Below are positions 1 to 4,758 of a DNA stretch of 7,603 nt, piece after piece. The notes beneath the pieces were generated by a model. It was not told the DNA's origin. It worked only from the letters and a program-made list of their open reading frames with translations, and did not search any database. Location: contig CAITEO010000081.1 in assembly GCA_903891505.1 (NCBI GenBank), positions 1-7,603 of the forward strand. Direction: 5' to 3'. The first letter of the stretch is position 1; every line of letters starts with the position of its first letter. The position numbers and the translations under genes are program-made. Source of the DNA: an uncultured Candidatus Woesearchaeota archaeon. GTDB lineage: Archaea > Nanobdellota > Nanobdellia > Woesearchaeales > 21-14-0-10-32-9.

Positions 1-60
1 ATTTTATTTTTTATTTTTTATTTATATTTCTGATTTTTTTATTTTTTTTGTTGGGGTTCT
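1..60 (+). terminator. T-rich tail of an upstream plus-strand gene
   Basis: The stretch is almost pure T/A on the plus strand, with uninterrupted T runs at 34-40 and 42-49. Archaeal RNA polymerase terminates at such U-tracts without needing a hairpin. The likely reading is the 3' end of a plus-strand gene lying left of the window. No coding sequence is visible in it. The gene it would serve is outside the window, so this rests on composition alone. Confidence 0.45.
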
Positions 61-119
61 CTTATAATAAAAAATAAATACTATAAATATACATTGGTTG
101 TCATTTTTGGTACAAATAG

Positions 120-134
120 GAAATATTTATATAT
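120..134 (+). promoter_or_regulatory. Archaeal TATA box of the first pilin gene
   Basis: The 15-mer GAAATATTTATATAT contains TTTATATA at 126-133, a close match to the archaeal TATA consensus. Transcription would start about 25 bases downstream, near 153-158, leaving a leader of about 60 bases before the ATG at 217. The same 15-mer occurs before ileS at 1303-1317, which supports it as a real promoter element. A second AT element at 81-90 (CTATAAATAT) is a weaker alternative. Confidence 0.7.
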
Positions 135-181
135 TAGGACTTCTAAAAAAACTATTGTATATTAGGTTTAAAAAAATAGTT
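130..181 (+). repeat. Short direct and inverted repeats in the pilin leader
   Basis: TATATTAGG occurs at 130-138 and again at 158-166, each followed by a run of A, giving an imperfect 28-base duplication. Within it, AACTATT (150-156) and AATAGTT (175-181) form a perfect 7-bp inverted repeat with an 18-base spacer. The stem is A/T-rich and weak. The region straddles the predicted transcription start, so it could affect promoter or leader function, or may simply be chance in AT-rich DNA. Confidence 0.35.
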
Positions 182-202
182 GCATGTAGATGTGGCATTT
201 AT

Positions 203-209
203 GAGGTGA
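203..209 (+). promoter_or_regulatory. Ribosome binding site of the first pilin
   Basis: GAGGTGA is a full match to the archaeal Shine-Dalgarno sequence, 7 bases before the ATG at 217. It fixes that start; the ATG at 201 in the same frame as the motif runs directly into a stop. Confidence 0.8.
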
Positions 210-216
210 AATTAGA

Positions 217-699
217 ATGGGTATTTTGAAGAAAAAAGGACAGGCTGCTTTAGAATTCTTGACTACGTATGGTTGGGCATTCATGGTTATATTGGTGATG
301 ATAGGCGCTCTTGCTTATTTTGGTGTGTTGAATCCTCAGAAGTTGATTCCGGATCAGTGTGCAATAACATCAGGTTTTACATGCAGCGACTTTCAAGTTT
401 CAGATGCTAGTAAGTCTGGTTTTACGTTCATAAATAATATGGGTGAGCCTATTACTGTGAGTAATTTCGTTGCAGTAATGAGTTCTAGTACAGTAATTGC
501 AGCTGGAGCTTGTACTCCAACACCAGCAGTAAACGCATATGTTGCAGATGGTTCAGTATTTAGTTTTGCTAGTTGTACTACAACTACAGGTAAAGTTGTT
601 GGATCTAAGATTAAGATGTCTTACTCGTTTGATTATGTAAAACAGTCTGGTTCATACCCTCATACTGTATCGGGGTCTATAACGGCGACGCTTAAGTAA
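217..699 (+). CDS. Type IV pilin-like protein with class III signal peptide
   Basis: A 160-residue secreted pilin-like protein. The N-terminus is a class III signal peptide: basic Lys5-Lys7, Gly8 at position -1, Gln9 at +1 and the hallmark Glu13 at +5, followed by a hydrophobic helix to about residue 37. In the family a prepilin peptidase cuts after Gly8 and the helix packs into the pilus core. The remaining ~120 residues are Ser/Thr-rich and probably beta-stranded, with four cysteines (48, 56, 99, 120) that could form two disulfides. There are no N-glycosylation sequons. A strong ribosome binding site and a TATA box precede it, and it is followed by a T-tract and a related gene at 785. The QAALEFLTTYGWA start is typical of DPANN archaea. 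It may be a major or minor pilin or an adhesin; the sequence does not say which. Confidence 0.88.
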   Translation: MGILKKKGQAALEFLTTYGWAFMVILVMIGALAYFGVLNPQKLIPDQCAITSGFTCSDFQVSDASKSGFTFINNMGEPITVSNFVAVMSSSTVIAAGACTPTPAVNAYVADGSVFSFASCTTTTGKVVGSKIKMSYSFDYVKQSGSYPHTVSGSITATLK

Positions 700-700
700 G

Positions 701-767
701 TTAATATTTTTTTGTTTAAGTTTTTGTTTATTTTTTTGTGTTTTTGTATTGTTTTATTTTTATTTTA
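701..767 (+). terminator. T-tract region between the two pilin genes
   Basis: The plus strand carries repeated T runs after the first pilin stop codon: 7 T at 707-713, 5 at 721-725, 7 at 731-737 and 5 at 741-745, then further short runs. This fits an archaeal U-tract terminator with several stop points. No TATA box is evident between here and the second pilin, so the second gene probably depends on readthrough or on a promoter too weak to see. Confidence 0.55.
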
Positions 768-779
768 GGGATTAGTTTT

Positions 780-784
780 GGAGG
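780..784 (+). promoter_or_regulatory. Ribosome binding site that questions the second pilin start
   Basis: GGAGG directly abuts the ATG at 785, with no spacer. Measured from GAGG, the other genes here leave 7 to 10 bases before their start codons. The in-frame TTG at 794 lies 9 bases from this motif and the GTG at 797 lies 12 bases away, so translation may begin at 794 instead of 785. Confidence 0.55.
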
Positions 785-1234
785 ATGGATGTTTTGGTGA
801 AGAAAGCGCAGGCGGCACTTGAGTTTTTAATGACGTATGGTTGGGCGCTTATTGCTATTACTATTGTTGTTGGTGCTATTTATTTGGCTTTTGATATTAA
901 TCCTAAGGATAGAATTCCTGATTCTTGTTCGTTTGGTGATTCGTTTTATTGTAAGGATTTTACTATATCAAAAGCAGGAGTTCTGACTATGAATTTTAAG
1001 AATACTGTGGGTGTGCCTTTAACTGTGAAGTCTATAACTTGTGTTGCAAATGGTTTGACTGTAAATTCTGCTGTTTCGGTTCCTGTTGATTCTGGTGGTG
1101 AGTTTCAGTTATCTTGTGATTTGGGTAAGGTGTTAATTGATAAGACGAAGTTTTCTGTGTCTGTGCTTTTTTATAAGCAAGGGATGTCATTTCCATCTAC
1201 GTCAGATGGTTTGGTTGTTGGGTCTCCTATTTAA
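785..1234 (+). CDS. Second type IV pilin-like protein, paralogue of the first
   Basis: A 149-residue pilin-like protein (146 if it starts at TTG 794). Numbered from 785, the class III signal peptide has Lys6-Lys7, Ala8 at -1 instead of the usual Gly, Gln9 at +1 and Glu13 at +5, then a hydrophobic helix to about residue 36. It matches the upstream pilin through QAALEFL-TYGWA, then NP--IPD-C, a second shared cysteine followed by -DF, and G-P-TV, so the two are tandem paralogues that have diverged in the C-terminal half. Cysteines at 48, 56, 86 and 111; the first two are at the same positions as in the neighbour. No sequons. It probably shares the neighbour's transcript, read across a T-tract. 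Archaeal prepilin peptidases are reported to tolerate Ala at -1, so processing is likely but should not be assumed. The ATG at 785 has no usable ribosome binding site spacing. Confidence 0.82.
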   Translation: MDVLVKKAQAALEFLMTYGWALIAITIVVGAIYLAFDINPKDRIPDSCSFGDSFYCKDFTISKAGVLTMNFKNTVGVPLTVKSITCVANGLTVNSAVSVPVDSGGEFQLSCDLGKVLIDKTKFSVSVLFYKQGMSFPSTSDGLVVGSPI

Positions 1235-1302
1235 GTTGTATTGCATTTTGTGGTGTGGTAGTTGTTTCTGTTGAATTATTGTTGCATACATCTTTACTCT
1301 AA

Positions 1303-1317
1303 GAAATATTTATATAT
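1303..1317 (+). promoter_or_regulatory. Archaeal TATA box of ileS
   Basis: GAAATATTTATATAT, identical over 15 bases to the element before the first pilin, with TTTATATA at 1309-1316. The expected transcription start is near 1338, giving a leader of about 55 bases to the TTG at 1393. The region between the second pilin stop and this box (1235-1302) is G/T-rich with no long T run, so some readthrough from the pilin genes is possible. Confidence 0.75.
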
Positions 1318-1381
1318 CCTTGGCTGTTCTTTGAATATAGATACGGGATAGAAAAGATATAAGAGAAAACTAGGGAAATAA

Positions 1382-1386
1382 GAGGG
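1382..1386 (+). promoter_or_regulatory. Ribosome binding site selecting the TTG start of ileS
   Basis: GAGGG lies 6 bases before the TTG at 1393. The reading frame upstream is open only back to a TAA at 1360 and contains no ATG, GTG or earlier TTG, so TTG 1393 is the only sensible start. Confidence 0.7.
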
Positions 1387-1392
1387 AACAAG

Positions 1393-4300
1393 TTGATTGG
1401 AAGTTATAATTTCAGGGAAATAGAAAACGAGGCTAGATTGCACTGGAGAAAAATAAATCTTCTAAAGATGCTTCAGGATAAGAATTCTAGTGGAGATCCG
1501 TATTTCTTACTTGATGGTCCGCCTTATGCGAATAATGTTCCTCATGTCGGGCATGTTAGAAATACTGTTTTCAAGGATTTGTACATAAGACTTGCATTCA
1601 TGAAGGGAAAGAATGTTTTGTTCCAGCCGGGTTTTGATACTCATGGTTTACCGATAGAGAATATGGTTGAGAAACAGCTCGACTTGAAATCTAAGCAAGA
1701 CATAGAGACTCTAGGTGTTAATAAGTTTGTTGCGCTCTGTAAGGAGCGAGCGATAGAAAATAAAGATTTGTGGCTTAAGGTGTATGATAAGCTTGGAAGT
1801 TGGTATTCTTGGAAAACGCCGTATATTACTTTTGAGAATTCTTATATTGAAAGTGCTTGGTGGGGTTTCAAGCAATTGTGGGATAAGGGAATGGCGTATG
1901 AGGGTAAGAAACCAGTTTTTTGGTGTCCTCATTGTCAAACAGCGCTCGCGGGTTATGAAGCAACAGATAGTTACAAGAATGTAACTGATCCTCTTATATT
2001 CATAAAATTTCAAGTTAAAGAATCTAAACTGAAGTCGCTTGTTGGGGCAAATCTTTTAGTTTTCACAACAACTCCTTGGACTCTTCCAAGTAATGTTGCA
2101 GTTGTTGTGAGAGGAGATGCAGAGTATGTTCTTGTTCAAAGTGCAAAAGGGAATTTAATTCTTGCAAAGAACAGACTAAATGTTCTTGAAGATCTTGATA
2201 TGGAATACAAAGTTCTTGAGACGTTCATTGGCGAAGACTTAGATGGTACAAGGTATGAACCTATACTTGATGTTCCATCGCAGCAAGAACTCACAAAAAA
2301 TCCTTCAGCACTAAGAGTTTACTTATCAATTCCAATTTTGAAGGAAAGAGTTGCAAGTAAAGTTCGAGCAAAGAGAGGAGTCACAACGGGCGATGTGTTC
2401 GAGCATTTTGTGAGTGTTGATGATGGTACGGGTCTTGTACACTGTGCGCCTGGTCATGGAAAGACGGATAATGAACTTGGACGAAAATACAATCTTCCAG
2501 AGGTTAGTCCTCTTGATGATGAGTGCAGATTCACAGATGAAGTTGGTAAATTTGCTGGTCGATTTGTAAAAGAAGCAGATTCGGATATAATTGAAGAATT
2601 AAAAGTTACAGGACGATTGCTTCATAGCAGTCAAATTGATCATTCATATCCTCTTTGTTGGAGATGTAAGAGCCCTCTTATTTATAGGATGAGCAATCAG
2701 TGGTTCTTAAAAGTTGATCAAATTAAAGAGCAAATGCTTGAGGCTAATGAGCGGGTTAATTGGCAGCCTGATTTTGCTCAGGAAAGATTTAGATCGTGGG
2801 TTGCAAATGCTGAGGATTGGAATTTCTCGAGGCAAAGATATTGGGGAATACCTATTCCTGTTTGGAAATCTGAGTCTGGCGAGATAAAAGCGATAGGTTC
2901 GATAAAAGAACTTGAGGAAGCATATGGAAAGAAACTTCCTCTTAATTTTGATTTGCATCTTGCAGCTGAAATAGTTTTGAAAGGAAAAGATGGAAGCGAT
3001 ATGCATATGGCGAGAGACATATTTGATGTTTGGTTTGATTCTGGAAGCGCACCTTTTGCTGCATTTCATTATCCGTTCGAGAACAAACAATTGTTCGAAA
3101 GCCATTATCCTGTCAGCAGAATAAACGAAGCACAGGATCAAATAAGAGGGTGGTTCTATTCGCTCATGTTTGTCGGCGTGGGTATTTTTGACAAAGAGCC
3201 ATATGAAATTGTAAGTATGCCTGGATGGGTTGTCGATAAGAACGGCAATAAGATGTCAAAGAGCCAGGGCAATTATATTTCTGCAGAGCAGGCGATTGAT
3301 GATTTTGGCGCAGATAACATAAGGTTTTATTATTGTTGGGATGTAGACCCTTCAAGTCTTCAGAAATTTAATCAGGACACTGTGAAGATGGAAGTAACAA
3401 AAGTTCACAATATACTTTGGAATTTGCACAAGCTTCTTGTAACTGAATCTGTTGCGCAAAAGAGCATGGATAAAGAATTTAGTTTGGCGCTAAATCTTAA
3501 TGATTTAGAGTTGTGCACAGAGGATAAATGGATTCTTTCAAGACTTGCATCAACAACTGTTGCAGCAATTAAAGATCTTGATGATTTCAAGTTGCATCAA
3601 GCGGGCCGTGGAATATATGATTTTGTAATTAATGATCTTAGCAGAACATATGCGCAGATGATAAGAGAAAGATTATCTGAGGATAATGTCGCGCTCAGTG
3701 TCTTGTTCAGATGTATACTTGAGGTTTCGAAGCTCATGGCATCTATTAGTCCTCATACGACTGAAATGATTTATCTTAACATGAAAAACAACATAGCACA
3801 AGCAACAGATTATGATTTTAAGGAATCAATCCATCTTGAACTTTTACAAAGCTCAAGCGAAGAGGGCACATCGGGTGTTGGTCTTTCAGGTTTTGTTGAT
3901 GCTGATCTCGAGAAAAACTTCGTTATTGCGATGAATGTACTTGGAGGCGCGCTTGCGTGCAGAGATAAAGCGCAGATAGGAATAAGGTGGCCGCTAAGAG
4001 AGGTTATAATTGATTCGATGGATGATTCAGTTATTGATGCGGTGCGCGAACTTGAAGATGTAATTTTAACATCTGCAAACATAAAAAGTTTAGTCTTCAA
4101 AAAAGTTGACATGGATGCTGACTTTAAATTAAACTACAAAGAAATTGGAAAAGCGTTCGGTCAAGATACTGCGGCGGTTGTTGAATTATTGTCGTCGAAG
4201 AAAGAGGAAGTTTTGAAGCATCTTAAGAAAGGAGATGAATCATTCAAATTTCATAATTATGAAATAAAGAGATCTTATTTTGAGATTTCGCAGATAACAC

Positions 4301-4644
4301 CGCACGGATTTGCAATGGGTGAATTCAAAGGCGGTTTTGTTTTCTTGAAACTTGGCGTGCATGATAAGAAAATGGAAGCTGAAGGATTTGTTCGTGAAGT
4401 TACAAGGCGTGTTCAGATGCTAAGGAAGAATATGAACCTCGCAAAGCAAGATAGAATATTGCTTGTCATAGAGTCTCTTGACGATGAACTTAGAAGTTAT
4501 CTTGAAGAAGAAGAGGATTCAATTTCTTTGAAAGTTGGTGCATCATCGCTCGACGTTGTTGAGAAGACAACATCGAAATTTACTGATTTTCTTGAGGACA
4601 AAGTCAAAGGGAAATCATTCAAAATACTTGCGAAGAAAGTATGA
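1393..4644 (+). CDS. ileS: Isoleucine--tRNA ligase, archaeal/eukaryotic type
   Basis: A complete cytosolic class Ia aminoacyl-tRNA synthetase of 1083 residues that charges tRNA-Ile with isoleucine. In order: HIGH motif as HVGH (51-54); DTHGLPIE (82-89), typical of IleRS; zinc pairs C178/C181 and C422/C425; the CP1 editing domain with TTTPWTLPSN (225-234), His350 and Asp359, the latter matching the catalytic editing Asp342 of the E. coli enzyme by my alignment, so hydrolysis of Val-tRNA-Ile should be retained; SRQRYWGIPIPVW (479-491); DVWFDSG (545-551); KMSKS (620-624); an anticodon-binding helical domain (about 710-890) and the long C-terminal extension usual in archaea. The start is TTG with a good ribosome binding site and its own TATA box; the stop is TGA. 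Oddities: the editing loop reads APGHG as in bacterial enzymes, where the archaeal/eukaryotic ones I recall have APAFG, and a Pro precedes GW (609-612) where His is usual. Confidence 0.97.
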   Translation: MIGSYNFREIENEARLHWRKINLLKMLQDKNSSGDPYFLLDGPPYANNVPHVGHVRNTVFKDLYIRLAFMKGKNVLFQPGFDTHGLPIENMVEKQLDLKSKQDIETLGVNKFVALCKERAIENKDLWLKVYDKLGSWYSWKTPYITFENSYIESAWWGFKQLWDKGMAYEGKKPVFWCPHCQTALAGYEATDSYKNVTDPLIFIKFQVKESKLKSLVGANLLVFTTTPWTLPSNVAVVVRGDAEYVLVQSAKGNLILAKNRLNVLEDLDMEYKVLETFIGEDLDGTRYEPILDVPSQQELTKNPSALRVYLSIPILKERVASKVRAKRGVTTGDVFEHFVSVDDGTGLVHCAPGHGKTDNELGRKYNLPEVSPLDDECRFTDEVGKFAGRFVKEADSDIIEELKVTGRLLHSSQIDHSYPLCWRCKSPLIYRMSNQWFLKVDQIKEQMLEANERVNWQPDFAQERFRSWVANAEDWNFSRQRYWGIPIPVWKSESGEIKAIGSIKELEEAYGKKLPLNFDLHLAAEIVLKGKDGSDMHMARDIFDVWFDSGSAPFAAFHYPFENKQLFESHYPVSRINEAQDQIRGWFYSLMFVGVGIFDKEPYEIVSMPGWVVDKNGNKMSKSQGNYISAEQAIDDFGADNIRFYYCWDVDPSSLQKFNQDTVKMEVTKVHNILWNLHKLLVTESVAQKSMDKEFSLALNLNDLELCTEDKWILSRLASTTVAAIKDLDDFKLHQAGRGIYDFVINDLSRTYAQMIRERLSEDNVALSVLFRCILEVSKLMASISPHTTEMIYLNMKNNIAQATDYDFKESIHLELLQSSSEEGTSGVGLSGFVDADLEKNFVIAMNVLGGALACRDKAQIGIRWPLREVIIDSMDDSVIDAVRELEDVILTSANIKSLVFKKVDMDADFKLNYKEIGKAFGQDTAAVVELLSSKKEEVLKHLKKGDESFKFHNYEIKRSYFEISQITPHGFAMGEFKGGFVFLKLGVHDKKMEAEGFVREVTRRVQMLRKNMNLAKQDRILLVIESLDDELRSYLEEEEDSISLKVGASSLDVVEKTTSKFTDFLEDKVKGKSFKILAKKV

Positions 4645-4670
4645 TGCAATAATTCGTATTTTGCTTTAAG

Positions 4671-4692
4671 GCATTTAGTTTTTATTTATTTG
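4671..4692 (+). terminator. Weak T-rich stop after ileS
   Basis: Downstream of the ileS stop the plus strand has a five-T run at 4679-4683 followed by ATTTATTT, with more T-rich sequence to about 4712. The tracts are shorter than those after the first pilin, so termination here is plausible but not strongly marked. Confidence 0.35.
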
Positions 4693-4742
4693 TTGTAAGA
4701 ATTTATTTTATTGTACTTGATGTGTAATTAGACTAGTATAAT

Positions 4743-4758
4743 TTAAATTAAAATTTAA
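4743..4758. repeat. AT palindrome between convergent genes
   Basis: TTAAATT and AATTTAA form a perfect 7-bp inverted repeat separated by AA. It overlaps the stop codon of the minus-strand hydrolase (4755-4757) and lies in the 110-base gap where that gene and ileS converge. It could help end transcription on either strand. It is all A/T, so the structure would be weak and the match could be chance. Confidence 0.3.

Noticed and set aside
81..91. Second TATA box at CTATAAATAT
   Set aside because: Weaker than the element at 120-134, farther from the gene and not shared with the other promoters; kept only as an alternative.
1235..1392. Possible tRNA or small RNA between the second pilin and ileS
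   Set aside because: The G/T-rich sequence shows no cloverleaf pairing, T-loop motif or box C/D pair; it is explained by a short tail and the ileS promoter.
2707..3141. 144-residue open frame on the minus strand inside ileS
   Set aside because: It lies wholly antisense to conserved IleRS sequence, has a biased basic composition, no recognisable domain and no ribosome binding site; it is a shadow of the real gene.
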